Assembly: GCF_002835805.1 (NCBI RefSeq)
Contig: NZ_PISE01000019.1
Coordinates: 45,694-109,693, forward strand
Reading direction: 5' to 3'
Source of the DNA: Niallia nealsonii
GTDB taxonomy: Bacteria > Bacillota > Bacilli > Bacillales > Cytobacillaceae
DNA length: 64,000 bases
Positions 18,759 through 28,029 of this stretch are shown here, one piece after another. The first letter of the stretch is position 1; each line of letters starts with the position of its first letter. Made by a program: the position numbers and the translations under genes. The notes beneath the pieces are model-generated. The model ran no database searches. It was given only the letters and a program-made list of their open reading frames with translations, and was not told the origin of the DNA.

Positions 18759-19592
18759 TTAAATTACATTTCGGTTTCGATACACTTCTCCCAGATCCCC
18801 GTGCAGGGTCAAAATGGAACTTAATAATTTTTTTGTCATCTCATGTTTCGGATTTTTAAACAACTCCATTGTAGAAGATGTTTCGATTACTTCCCCTTTT
18901 GATAAAACGGCCACTCTATCACAAAAATAAGCAACTAAGTCTAAATTATGTGCAATAAATAAATAGGTTAAGTTAAATTCTTTTTGTAAATCCATCAATA
19001 GATTAATAATCTGTGCTTTAACCGAAACATCTAGTGCAGATACTGGTTCATCGAGAACAAGAAATTTAGGTTTCAAAATTAACGCCCGTGCAATTCCTGC
19101 CCGCTGCCGCTGCCCACCAGATAGTTCGTGGGGATAGCGGTCATAGAAATCTGCTCTTAAACCAACTACTTCCAGCATGCGGAGAGTTTCCTTGTGAATT
19201 AATTGACTATCTGAATTGTCTCCAAATTTAAGCAGAGACTGAGCAATTTGAGAACCAATTGTTTTGCGTGGATTAAAGGCTGAGCCGGAATCCTGAAAAA
19301 CAATTTGAACCTCCTTTCGCAAGGCAGCCATTTCTTTTTTAGATAAATCCATTAATGAGTGTCCATTATAGATAATGGACCCGCTTGTTGGATCAATCAA
19401 TCTTAGGATCATTCGTCCAACGGTTGTTTTGCCTGACCCAGATTCGCCAATTAACCCAAATGTTTCTCCCTCACGGATGGAAAAACTGACATCCTTAACG
19501 GCTGTTACCTTTTTAGTGGAAAGAAATATACTTTTTTTTCCGCCATAGACCTTTTGCAATCCTTTTACTTCAATTAAAGTATTGTCCTTCAT
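18759..19592 (-). CDS. Peptide/nickel-type ABC transporter ATP-binding protein (OppF/DppF-like)
   Basis: 277 residues: Walker [10 protein letters not shown] (about 49-57), Q-loop, [15 protein letters not shown] signature (about 161-175), Walker [13 protein letters not shown] and switch His IAHN. This is the second, OppF-type ATPase of a peptide-class importer; it is shorter than OppF at the C-terminus and lacks the extended iron-sulfur-like cysteine tail. It starts two bases after the OppD-like gene. Powers uptake of the ligand bound by the 22.7-24.3 kb lipoprotein. Confidence 0.93.
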   Translation of the reverse strand: MKDNTLIEVKGLQKVYGGKKSIFLSTKKVTAVKDVSFSIREGETFGLIGESGSGKTTVGRMILRLIDPTSGSIIYNGHSLMDLSKKEMAALRKEVQIVFQDSGSAFNPRKTIGSQIAQSLLKFGDNSDSQLIHKETLRMLEVVGLRADFYDRYPHELSGGQRQRAGIARALILKPKFLVLDEPVSALDVSVKAQIINLLMDLQKEFNLTYLFIAHNLDLVAYFCDRVAVLSKGEVIETSSTMELFKNPKHEMTKKLLSSILTLHGDLGEVYRNRNVI

Positions 19593-19594
19593 CT

Positions 19595-20623
19595 TTAATG
19601 GCTCCTTTCAGTCAGCACACAGCGCACTGAATGGTTTGATTTATAACGCTGTTGTTTTTTTAATAATGGTTTCGTTACATGACACTCATCCTTCGCTAAA
19701 TGACAGCGACTGGAAAAACGACATCCCTGCGGCAATTCTAAGAGATTAGGCAGTTCTCCCTTAATTTGGAATAATGGTTTTTTATGAACTCCTTCCTTAA
19801 ATATCCAATCCATATCAGGGATACATTTTAATAAACTTTGCGTATAAGGATGTTCGGGATGATCAATGATATCACCAACTTCCCCGTATTCGACAATCTG
19901 TCCAGCATACATGACAGCTACCTTATGTGCGATCCGAGCAACAACCCCAAAATCATGTGTAATAATTAAAATCGCTGTACCGAACTCGCGATTTATTTTG
20001 GTAAATAAATCTAATACCTGTAATTGCACGGTCGGATCTAAAGCAGATGTCGGTTCGTCCGCAATAATTAAATCAGGATCACAAGCCAGTGACATCGCAA
20101 TAACCACCCGCTGCCGCAAGCCACCGCTTAATTGATGTGGGTACGACTGAAAAATCCGCTCTGGATCATCAATTCCCATTTGAGCCAAAAGCGATAAGGC
20201 CTTTTCCTTCGCTTGGGACTTCGTTTTATTCGTTTTTTCCACTATTATTTCGACAATCTGTTTACCAACTCGGTAAGAGGGATCCAATGAAGTCATTGCA
20301 TTTTGTGCCACAAGAGAAATTCTTCTTCCTCTTATTTCCCGCATTTTATTTTCATTGAGGGTAATAACGTCTTTGCCGGCTACTTTTATTGAACCCTTGT
20401 ATTCTTCTATCAGATTTTTAGGCAACAGCTTCAAGATCGAGTTAATGGTCATTGACTTTCCGGAACCGGACTCCCCAACAATCGCCATAATTTCGCCTTT
20501 TTCCACAGTAAAATTAACATCCTCCAAAACGGTAAGAATACCGTCCGCTGTTTTTATTTTCGTAGAAAGATTTTCGATATTAAGTAAAACACTTTCTTCT
20601 TTTAGTGAAGCAGCAAATTTCAT
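19595..20623 (-). CDS. Peptide/nickel-type ABC transporter ATP-binding protein (OppD/DppD-like)
   Basis: 342 residues: Walker A GESGSGKS (about 50-57), LSGGLRQRVVIAMSL signature, Walker B LIIADEPTSALD, and a C-terminal OppC/D motif with the cluster-binding cysteines in LPQGCRFSSRCHLAKDECHVT. The C-terminal part identifies it as the OppD-type subunit. Between the permease gene and the OppF-type ATPase gene in the operon. Confidence 0.93.
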   Translation of the reverse strand: MKFAASLKEESVLLNIENLSTKIKTADGILTVLEDVNFTVEKGEIMAIVGESGSGKSMTINSILKLLPKNLIEEYKGSIKVAGKDVITLNENKMREIRGRRISLVAQNAMTSLDPSYRVGKQIVEIIVEKTNKTKSQAKEKALSLLAQMGIDDPERIFQSYPHQLSGGLRQRVVIAMSLACDPDLIIADEPTSALDPTVQLQVLDLFTKINREFGTAILIITHDFGVVARIAHKVAVMYAGQIVEYGEVGDIIDHPEHPYTQSLLKCIPDMDWIFKEGVHKKPLFQIKGELPNLLELPQGCRFSSRCHLAKDECHVTKPLLKKQQRYKSNHSVRCVLTERSH

Positions 20624-20661
20624 CTAACCATCCTTTCCTTTTGCCTGTATAAAAACTTCCA

Positions 20662-21588
20662 TCAACCTTCTTTAGCTGTTTGTCCTACACCGACTCCTGC
20701 CGTTTTTTCTGCTTTCACTTTCTTCTTAGCTTTCATTTTTGATTGTTCATATGGATCTAGGGCATTTCTTAATCCATCACCAATCATACTGAAAGCAAAG
20801 GATAGGATTAAAATGGCGATGCCGGGAATGAATGTAACATGGGGATACCCTTGCATTAATACTTTACTGCCATCACTCGCCATTCTGCCCCAGTCAGCTG
20901 TCGGCGGCTGAACACCAAGCCCAATAAAACTTAAGCCCGCTACTGTGACAATGGTTACACCAGCAAGCGTTGTCGCATATGCAATCAAACTTGGCAATAC
21001 ATTAGGAAGAATCTGTTTAAACATGGTTTCCAAATCTCCTATTCCAAAAGCTTTGGCTGCTTCTACATATTCCTTCTGACTTTCTTGCAGAACATCTGTA
21101 TAAACAACTCGTGTCATATAAGGGATGCGGACAATAATCATCGCAATAATGACATTGAGCAGCCCTGGTCCTAAAATAGCAGCAATTGCAATAGCCAATA
21201 AGACGGCTGGGAAAGCAAAAAAGATATCCATTAACCTCATAATCAAACTTCCAATAACACCTTGATAGTATCCTGCTATAATGCCAAGGGCAATACTGAC
21301 AACAGCTGCAATGATAACGGGAACAACTGCTGAAATTAAGGAGGTTTGCGTTCCGAAAATAATTCGGCTTAAAATATCTCTTCCTTGCTGATCTGTTCCA
21401 AGGATATGTCCATCTGTTCCTGGAGGAAGCAATCGAGTACTTCCTTCAGCTACCATATTCGGATCATACGGTGCAACAAAGTTCGCAAAGATTGCTAGAA
21501 ACAATGCTAATAGAATAATAACTGCCCCGATTGCAGCCATTTTATCGCTAAAAAAAGCTTTACATGAGAGTTTCCACTTCTCAGCCAT
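20662..21588 (-). CDS. Peptide/nickel-type ABC transporter permease (OppC/DppC-like)
   Basis: 308 residues with an N-terminal OppC_N helix, then the periplasmic-side phrase GTDQQGRDILSRIIFGTQTSL and the permease signature EAAKAFGIGDLETMFKQILPN that contacts the ATPases. A lysine-rich tail (KAKKKVKAEK) ends the protein. Pairs with the OppB-type permease encoded ten bases upstream. Confidence 0.93.
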   Translation of the reverse strand: MAEKWKLSCKAFFSDKMAAIGAVIILLALFLAIFANFVAPYDPNMVAEGSTRLLPPGTDGHILGTDQQGRDILSRIIFGTQTSLISAVVPVIIAAVVSIALGIIAGYYQGVIGSLIMRLMDIFFAFPAVLLAIAIAAILGPGLLNVIIAMIIVRIPYMTRVVYTDVLQESQKEYVEAAKAFGIGDLETMFKQILPNVLPSLIAYATTLAGVTIVTVAGLSFIGLGVQPPTADWGRMASDGSKVLMQGYPHVTFIPGIAILILSFAFSMIGDGLRNALDPYEQSKMKAKKKVKAEKTAGVGVGQTAKEG

Positions 21589-21598
21589 ACTTTCACCC

Positions 21599-22561
21599 CT
21601 ATTCTGCTTTTATAGAATCTTGTAATTTTGGACTTAACCAAACGTTTAACAGATCCACGACTAAATTAACGATGACAAAAGTTAAGGAAATTAAGAGAAT
21701 GCCTGCTTGAACAGTAGGATAATCATTGGAAGTTACGGCTGTATAAAGTTGCTGTCCGATGCCAGGCCAGTTAAATACAACTTCACTAAACAAAGCACCT
21801 CCCATAATATAACCGACTTGCAATCCGGAAATATTGATAATTGGCGGGAGAGAATTCCGCATCACATGAACGAGGTTTATTTTCGTGTTGGAAAGGCCAA
21901 ATGAATGGAAATATTTAATATAATCTTTTTGAAGCACATCAAGAACTGTACTTCTTGTTAATCTAGCAATTACAGCAAGAGAAACGGTTGCTGTTGCGAA
22001 AGCTGGTAAAACTAAATGATGCAGCAAATCTGCAAAGCCTCCGGGATTTCTCATATTATACATTCCACTAACCGGAAACATTTGTAATTTAATAGCAAAT
22101 AACCACATAAGCATTAAAGCAATCCAAAACACCGGCATACTAGCACCAATTAAAGCAGCTCCCATGCTTACTTTATCAATCACACTATCTTTTTTTAATG
22201 CACTGATAAGCCCTAAGATAACCCCTAATGTAATACATATTAGTAGACTAGCCACTGTTAAAATCAAACTATTCACAAATCTTGGAAAAAGCTCATCTAT
22301 AATTGGTTTATGAAGAGTATAGGAATAGCCTAAATCCCCCTTAAGCAAATCCATCATCCATAATCCGTATTGTGTCAAAAGTGGCTCATTCAGTCCCATC
22401 TCACCTCGTAAGGCTTTCACTGCTTCTGGTGTTGCATCACTACCGAGAATTGATTTTGCGGGATCTCCCGGTATCATTTGGATTAATAAAAAAACAATAA
22501 TTGTAACCCCAAAAAGTACAGGGATAGTTGATAAGATTCTTTTCAGTATATATCCCAGCAA
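21599..22561 (-). CDS. Peptide/nickel-type ABC transporter permease (OppB/DppB/GsiC-like)
   Basis: 320 residues with six helices; opens with MLGYILKRILSTIPVLFGV and carries GDLGYSYTLHKPI and the coupling-helix phrase RSTVLDVLQKDYIKYFHSFGLS, all standard for OppB-type permeases. First permease gene after the substrate-binding protein gene, from which it is separated by 135 bases. Membrane channel of the importer. Confidence 0.93.
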   Translation of the reverse strand: MLGYILKRILSTIPVLFGVTIIVFLLIQMIPGDPAKSILGSDATPEAVKALRGEMGLNEPLLTQYGLWMMDLLKGDLGYSYTLHKPIIDELFPRFVNSLILTVASLLICITLGVILGLISALKKDSVIDKVSMGAALIGASMPVFWIALMLMWLFAIKLQMFPVSGMYNMRNPGGFADLLHHLVLPAFATATVSLAVIARLTRSTVLDVLQKDYIKYFHSFGLSNTKINLVHVMRNSLPPIINISGLQVGYIMGGALFSEVVFNWPGIGQQLYTAVTSNDYPTVQAGILLISLTFVIVNLVVDLLNVWLSPKLQDSIKAE

Positions 22562-22696
22562 CTAAGCTCGCCTCCTAACCGATTCATTATAATGGTCATA
22601 ACTCATAATTGCTTGGGAAAAACCCGAGAAAACAAATTAGAGATATGTATTCTGCGGGTCAGCCCTTGCTAATAGATCAGGTTCTTTCTAAACCAA

Positions 22697-24313
22697 TTAT
22701 TCTTCAATATATACAGGTGCTAATGTGTACCATTCTTCTGATGGTATAACGAATCCTTTCACACGAGAATTAATAACATAAGGTGCTGAATCATTGACAA
22801 TTGGAGCAAACGCTGCATCCTCCATAATCATTGATTCTGCCTGTTTCCATAACTCCAATGCTTTATTTTCCTCTACAGAGGTAGAAGCTTTATCTAGGAT
22901 CTCATCTAATTTTGTATTCACATATTTACCAGAGTTAAAGCCACCTGGTGCTACAAATTCAGAGTGGGCAACCATAGATAGGAAGTATGGAGATGTACGG
23001 CCGGATGACATTTGATTCATCCCCACATTTGGTTTCATTCCATTACTGTAAGCAGAATAATAAGTAATCCATTCCTGTGTATCTAAAGTAACATCAATTC
23101 CAATTTCAGCTAAATCCCTTTGAATCCATTCGGCTATATCAACTGGAATCAATTGTCCTGAACCATCAACAGATGTTTGCAGTGTTGTTTTAAATCCAGC
23201 TTCCAAACCTGCTTCTTTTAGTAGTTGTTTTGCTTTTTCCGGATCATATTCATACCATTTTTTCTCAGCATCATAGTTTACTGCACCAGGTGATTGAATC
23301 GTGTAGGCTGGCGTTACGGTTCCATTTAATAATTCATTGGCAATTCCTTCTCTATTAATCGCATAGTTAATTGCTTGTCTTACTTTCTGATTCTTCATAT
23401 TTTCATTATCAAAATTAAACGTTAAATACCAAACATGTGGAGGTGTACCAGAAACAATCTTAAATCCTTGATCTTTCAAATTTTCAATAGAATCAGGAGA
23501 CGGAACAGCAATCATATCAACCTCGTCATTTTGAAGTGCTAACACCCTTGCTGCTGGGTCTGATAATGGTCGAAAAATCACTTTATCCAGTTTCGCCTTT
23601 TCTCCCCAATAGTCTTCATTTTTTACAAGGGTAATATGTTTGCCTCTTTCTCTGCTATCGAACTTAAAAGGACCTGTTCCAACTGGATTTTCCCCCATAC
23701 TATCATTGCCATTCTTCTTAATCGCCTCAGGGCTGACAATTTGCAATGAATTGATTTGTGCCAGCATTCTCGGAAATTCTGAGAATGGAGAAGTTAAATG
23801 AATATTAATGGTATTATCATCCACTACTTCACTGCTCTCAAAAAACTTCCAGGTTCTAAAGGTACGTCCTGCACCTAATTTATCATAATATTCAAATTTT
23901 TCATCTGTTAATCTTTTAATATTAAAGTCTACTGCTTCCGCATTAAAATCTGAGCCATCATGGAATTTAACGCCTTCTCTTAAATGGAAGGTATAAGTTT
24001 TACCATCTTTAGAGACTTCCCAACTTTCCGCTAATACAGGGATTAACTCTGGTACTGCTGATTCTTCTGATGATTTGCTTAAATCTTCCCCAATTAGAGG
24101 TTCAAACATTTGATTCGTGATTCTCATCGTTACCCATCCGCCTGCACGATGCGGGTCTAGAACATCTGCTTCTGACTCCATCCCGATAATTAATTCACCT
24201 CCACCAGAGCTTTTTTTGCTATCATCAGCGGATGATCCTGAATCAACATTACATGCTGTTAAAATAAGTACGAAGCTCAATAAAATGGATAGGACCAAAC
24301 TTTTCTTTTTCAT
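22697..24313 (-). CDS. Family-5 substrate-binding lipoprotein of the ABC importer
   Basis: 538 residues with a lipoprotein signal peptide: positive start MKKKS, hydrophobic core and lipobox LTAC with Cys21 as the lipidation site. The SBP_bac_5 signature region follows (DGKTYTFHLREGVKFHDGSDFNAEAVDFNIKR, cut here to its core FHLREGVKFHDGS). It captures a peptide-like or amide ligand outside the cell and hands it to the permeases. First structural gene of the operon, transcribed from the 24.3-24.5 kb gap. Confidence 0.93.
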   Translation of the reverse strand: MKKKSLVLSILLSFVLILTACNVDSGSSADDSKKSSGGGELIIGMESEADVLDPHRAGGWVTMRITNQMFEPLIGEDLSKSSEESAVPELIPVLAESWEVSKDGKTYTFHLREGVKFHDGSDFNAEAVDFNIKRLTDEKFEYYDKLGAGRTFRTWKFFESSEVVDDNTINIHLTSPFSEFPRMLAQINSLQIVSPEAIKKNGNDSMGENPVGTGPFKFDSRERGKHITLVKNEDYWGEKAKLDKVIFRPLSDPAARVLALQNDEVDMIAVPSPDSIENLKDQGFKIVSGTPPHVWYLTFNFDNENMKNQKVRQAINYAINREGIANELLNGTVTPAYTIQSPGAVNYDAEKKWYEYDPEKAKQLLKEAGLEAGFKTTLQTSVDGSGQLIPVDIAEWIQRDLAEIGIDVTLDTQEWITYYSAYSNGMKPNVGMNQMSSGRTSPYFLSMVAHSEFVAPGGFNSGKYVNTKLDEILDKASTSVEENKALELWKQAESMIMEDAAFAPIVNDSAPYVINSRVKGFVIPSEEWYTLAPVYIEE

Positions 24314-24489
24314 TTTTTTCCTCCTATGTAAGTAAAAAAATTACTTCTATTATATATAAGTAGATCTGTAAAGCTTCGTTTTTGAAGATGAAACGGTGCT
24401 CCGGCTGTCTATCCTATAAGTAAAGTTTCCCTGAAGGAGGTGCTTCTAAGATGAGGTTTTTATTTAGTTATAGATAAGATTTGATGGTT

Positions 24490-25794
24490 CTATCTTGTTT
24501 CATGAAGTTGATCAGCCAACCCATGTAAATCAATTTTATAGACAAGCCGGGGTCTCCCTTTTTGATTCAGTGATTCTTTCCCCACAATTTTGGCGACATT
24601 TTGCTGGTGAAGGCTTTTTAGGATTCTGGCGGCATGTCTTTCGCTTGTACTCATTCCTAAACTTATTTCCCTTGTTGTCACTTCACTTTTTTGCATTAGC
24701 AATAGCCACGAGTAAAACTTTCTAAGAGTCAATGAATGTTGATTATCTACTTCACTACTCACCAGCGTATAATCAATGGATTTTGTTGTTCCTAACGGAC
24801 CATAAATTCTTTTCTGTTCATCAATTAAAAAGCAGCTTCCTTTTTCTTTTTTCATAGAAAATTCCAAGGCATTGCTTGCATTGTAGGCAGCATCTTGAAC
24901 TGTGTTTCCTATGCCAATGCCAAGATTCACTTGAAAAGATGTCATTTTGTTAAACTCATGGAGAAAAGAAAAATTTTGTCTTTTATATGTCGCTTTTTCA
25001 AAAACTCCTTTTGTTGTATACAGGGTAATCATCCCGTCTTCGATTTGATTGGTACTAGAAAATAATGTTCTTCCAAGTTTAAGAATTTTATCGATGATAA
25101 TCTGATTCTGCTGTTTATAGAAAGTATCTTTTTCCTTTTTCTCATAAAGAATTTGAAATTTCAAAACGATGATTTGCCTTTCCCCTCTCCGTTGCTTCTC
25201 CTCCCTCAGAAGTATCTTTTGCAAGGTGTCTCGGATTTTAGCCTTCGTGTGTTTGATTAAAAACACTGATGCGCCTTCTTCTTGCAATTGTTCATAAACT
25301 GAATTTAATGTAGTAGCAACGACCTCTGCCTTGCCTTCTTTTAGTAAATCCAAATGATAATTTGTTAGCTTTTTACTATCAATTCCTTCCTCCACCGTTT
25401 GTAAATAATAAGGGATACGGGTAGTTGTCATTTCATGATAGATTTCATTTAACTCTTTCCTATCAACGATATCAAAACTGATTTTCGGATAGTAATGATA
25501 ATGTTCATATACTTGTAATAAAAGTCTATAAATATCGGTGCCCTCAAAAGGAATGTAGACTGCTTTGCTATGGACAGGAACACTGTATTTCCCTATCAAA
25601 TAAGGGGTAGGACCGGAAAAAAGAAAAATATCTTCCAGCTCTTGGTGCCGTTTCACTAAGTCTACAGATTCTTCCGCTGTTTCATAAATCAGTGGCGTTA
25701 TTACTACTTCCTTAAATTCAGAAGCTATCTCACAAATATCTGCCACTAATGGTTCAGGACCAACGACTGCTATACGAAATTTGATAAGTATCAA
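24490..25794 (-). CDS. Multi-domain transcriptional regulator at the head of the ABC operon
   Basis: 434 residues, not recognised as a named family. The N-terminus (RIAVVGPEPLVADICEIA) looks like a Rossmann-type ligand-sensing domain in the style of PrpR-N; the middle (about 200-345) contains VNLGIGIGNTVQDAAYNASNALEFS, resembling a degenerate GGDEF/cyclase-fold segment seen in several sensor regulators; the C-terminus (about 365-434) has a winged helix (REISLGMSTSERHAARILKSL...KIVGKESLNQKGRPRLVYKI). The start is uncertain: TTG at 25794 abuts GAGGGGAG. Its position suggests control of the importer/amidase operon, but 24.3-24.5 kb could also hold a separate promoter. Confidence 0.72.
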   Translation of the reverse strand: MILIKFRIAVVGPEPLVADICEIASEFKEVVITPLIYETAEESVDLVKRHQELEDIFLFSGPTPYLIGKYSVPVHSKAVYIPFEGTDIYRLLLQVYEHYHYYPKISFDIVDRKELNEIYHEMTTTRIPYYLQTVEEGIDSKKLTNYHLDLLKEGKAEVVATTLNSVYEQLQEEGASVFLIKHTKAKIRDTLQKILLREEKQRRGERQIIVLKFQILYEKKEKDTFYKQQNQIIIDKILKLGRTLFSSTNQIEDGMITLYTTKGVFEKATYKRQNFSFLHEFNKMTSFQVNLGIGIGNTVQDAAYNASNALEFSMKKEKGSCFLIDEQKRIYGPLGTTKSIDYTLVSSEVDNQHSLTLRKFYSWLLLMQKSEVTTREISLGMSTSERHAARILKSLHQQNVAKIVGKESLNQKGRPRLVYKIDLHGLADQLHETR

Positions 25795-26212
25795 CTCCCC
25801 TCTGTTGTCTTTAATATGTCTTTAATTATCTTATGGGATTCATTATATTCTGAAAATTCATAGTATTCAATATAAACGTAAGGAAATCTCACATGCATTT
25901 TTCAAAAATAGACAAAACTTCTTGATTCTTCTCACCTTACAGGGATTCCAGATAGACTAAAATCAAATAATCTCTCAGATTTTGCAGGAAATATGTATTA
26001 TTCTATCTCTTTAGCGTTATATGCATGTCGCAAAATATAACATAATAAGAATCTCGTTTTTGTTACTTTATAAGACTATTTATTGATAGATGTTTTATTA
26101 TAACTTGGTAATAAAAATACAGGCTCTGTTAAATCCCAATGTTGCTATCTGCTAAAATCTACTCGTTTTCCGCTAGAGTATTGCGGATTTTTTCTCCTTA
26201 CGAAGGTTTGGA
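25795..26212. other. Intergenic stretch without recognised feature
   Basis: Very A/T-rich DNA upstream of the regulator gene. It must hold that gene's promoter, but I see no clear -35/-10 pair, no coding frame and no repeat. Confidence 0.45.
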
Positions 26213-26423
26213 ATAACCTTTTTATTTTTTGATCATTAAAATATTGATCATATAGCAAGTTGGGGTTTTCTTCGTTTTTAATGGAGGATTTTCTTCAAGA
26301 GATATTCTTTCCCTCTTTTTCCTAAAATTAATATAAGACAAGCATTGGTGCCTAAAAAAGACAAAAACAGCATCACTTTTAGTAACACTGTAACACTGCT
26401 CCTATCAACCTTGTAGCGAAGAT
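26213..26423 (-). pseudogene. Relic of a second copy of the 696-aa methyltransferase gene
   Basis: Two blocks match the intact gene and its leader. 26213-26318 follows 32618-32753 (shared AAGGTTTGGAATAAC, TTGATCAT...CAT-A-AGCA, AATGGAGGATTTTCTT and ATATTCTTTCCCTC), encoding a decayed version of GERGKEYFLKN. 26319-26423 follows 33437-33536, the DNA just upstream of the intact gene's start (shared AAGCAT, AGCATC/AGTATC-CTTTTAG, GTAGCGAAGAT). About 690 bp, including the first ~213 codons, are deleted between them. It cannot encode a working protein. Confidence 0.75.
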
Positions 26424-26654
26424 AAAGAACAGTTCGAAACAGCGATGGAAGCATGGGCAACCAGTCCAAAACGGGAAATACAGGAATAATTTACAACCGA
26501 ACAAGTTATAGCGGCTGACATGGTGCAATTTGAGCAAAGGGGATATTCACCGATTGAGCTTTTAAGACCTGATGAGTTGGATGTGGTGTTGAAGCAGATT
26601 AAGCAGAAGGGGGATAAATATGTGACCACGAAATCGGCACGAATCCGATATTAA
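26415..26654 (+). pseudogene. Interrupted fragment of an unrecognised gene
   Basis: One plus-strand frame encodes a soluble, charged peptide running SEDKEQFETAMEAWATSPKR, then a TAA at 26487-26489, then FTTEQVIAADMVQFEQRGYS and RPDELDVVLKQIKQKGDKYV to a TAA at 26652. Codon quality and continuity on both sides of the stop suggest a formerly continuous protein end. No start or ribosome site is visible; the left boundary coincides with the end of the methyltransferase relic. I do not recognise the family. Confidence 0.5.
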
Positions 26655-26733
26655 ACCGGACTCATGCCCTTTAATTTTGCCTGGATTCATTTATGATTAT
26701 AGTAGTGAATACACTTCTCTATGTTTTGTTACT

Positions 26734-27618
26734 TTACTTAATAAGTTCTTTAGAATGAATTAAAACCTCGCGATATACTTTTTCTGGAAAATTCGTAATC
26801 CTCAATAATTCAATAGCATTTTTTGTCTTAGAAGAGCCTTTCTTAATTAAATAATCAAAAACAATTTCATCATTTATGATTTGTTCTCTAAAATGATAAT
26901 TATCATACTTTGTTGATAACTTATCCGTTAGTTCTAAATCATGAGTTGCTGCCATAATCCTTGTCTCACTATAATCACTTAAATAATTTAACACAGACTT
27001 TGCTGCAGCAATCCTCTCTATGGTGTTTGTACCTTTAAAAATTTCATCTATAAATAAGTACATAACTACACCTTTGCTGCTATCTCTTCTATCAAATATT
27101 CTCTTTAGTGCATTTATTTCTTTTAAAAAATAACTTTGTCCTTTTTCAATATCATCAGACATTGCCATAGAGGAATAAACTACTCCTCTTGTTAAAGTGA
27201 CCTCCCTGCTGGTACGAGTATTTAAAGCCTGTGATAAAATACTATTAAGTGCTATCGTTTTGATAAATGTAGACTTTCCTGAAGCGTTGGAACCAGTAAG
27301 AAGAATATCTTTATCGAAGTCAAAGTCATTTCCTACTGGTTTGTTTAATAAAGGATGGTAGGCATCTTCAATTATTAGTTTTTTACTATTATCATATTGT
27401 GGTAAACAGTAAAATGGCAGGTTTTTTCTCCATAATGCAATGGAATAGGAACCATCAACATCCCCTATTTTCCCCCATGCCATTTCATATATATCTCTAT
27501 TATTATTTAAACTATTTATTATGTAATGGAATACAAAGTAATTAATTAAAAAGATTGATTTGACTAATTTATAAAATAACGATTCACTTTTGAACGGAAA
27601 ACCATTTAATAATTGCAT
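26734..27618 (-). CDS. MutS-type ATPase, N-terminally short
   Basis: The 294 residues contain the complete MutS ATPase core: Walker A LLTGSNASGKSTFIKT (about residue 108), Walker B VMYLFIDEIFKGTNTIERIAA and ATHDLELTD. The N-terminal ~60 residues include a hydrophobic stretch (FLINYFVFHYIIN). Stand-alone MutS-related ATPases in Firmicutes are usually about 550-630 residues with two N-terminal helices and a coiled region, so roughly half is missing. An in-frame TAA lies two codons before the ATG and GGG abuts the start codon. It may be a truncated pseudogene rather than a working gene. Confidence 0.7.
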   Translation of the reverse strand: MQLLNGFPFKSESLFYKLVKSIFLINYFVFHYIINSLNNNRDIYEMAWGKIGDVDGSYSIALWRKNLPFYCLPQYDNSKKLIIEDAYHPLLNKPVGNDFDFDKDILLTGSNASGKSTFIKTIALNSILSQALNTRTSREVTLTRGVVYSSMAMSDDIEKGQSYFLKEINALKRIFDRRDSSKGVVMYLFIDEIFKGTNTIERIAAAKSVLNYLSDYSETRIMAATHDLELTDKLSTKYDNYHFREQIINDEIVFDYLIKKGSSKTKNAIELLRITNFPEKVYREVLIHSKELIK

Positions 27619-27989
27619 CCCTTAATACCTATACGATTAATTAGTAACTAAAGATTCGGGTTCAACCGAAATTCTAAATATTAAGTTAATACAAATCATT
27701 TAGAAAATCACTGTAAAATACCATTTTCCCTCTAAATAGATTCATACATAAGCGAGAAAATAAACACCTTATTCTTTTATGCTTTTAATATAAAAACTTA
27801 ATATTTTTCAAAAGTTTAAATGACTCTAACATTTTTTTATCGAAATTTTCTTCATCTCTAATAATATTGACACTGTAAAACTAGTATGGAAGAAAAGAGT
27901 ATAAAAGATAAGAAATGCCCAGGATATGGATGTTTTACCATATTGTCATGAAACTAGTAAATTTCTGATACAGAACTGTAATAATAGCT
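27619..27989. other. Intergenic stretch without recognised feature
   Basis: A/T-rich DNA where the missing 5' half of the MutS-type gene would be expected; I find no frame continuing that protein. A short palindrome TTCGG-GTTCAA-CCGAA lies near 27656. Confidence 0.45.
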
Positions 27990-27998
27990 TGGTATAAT
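27990..27998 (+). promoter_or_regulatory. Extended -10 promoter for the LysM-3D gene
   Basis: TGGTATAAT is an extended -10 (TGn plus consensus TATAAT at 27993-27998), 32 bases before the GTG start. No good -35 is visible at 17-bp spacing, which extended -10 promoters tolerate. Confidence 0.6.
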
Positions 27999-28029
27999 TT
28001 TCATATCGACAAACAAAGGAGTTTTAAAA

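Noticed and set aside
24430..24475. Plus-strand AAGGAGG followed by ATG and a nine-codon frame
   Set aside because: The frame (MRFLFSYR) is too short to support, has no promoter that I can see, and lies convergent to the regulator gene.
26404..26629. Minus-strand 74-codon frame
   Set aside because: It is antisense to the interrupted plus-strand remnant and overlaps the methyltransferase relic; no start signal.
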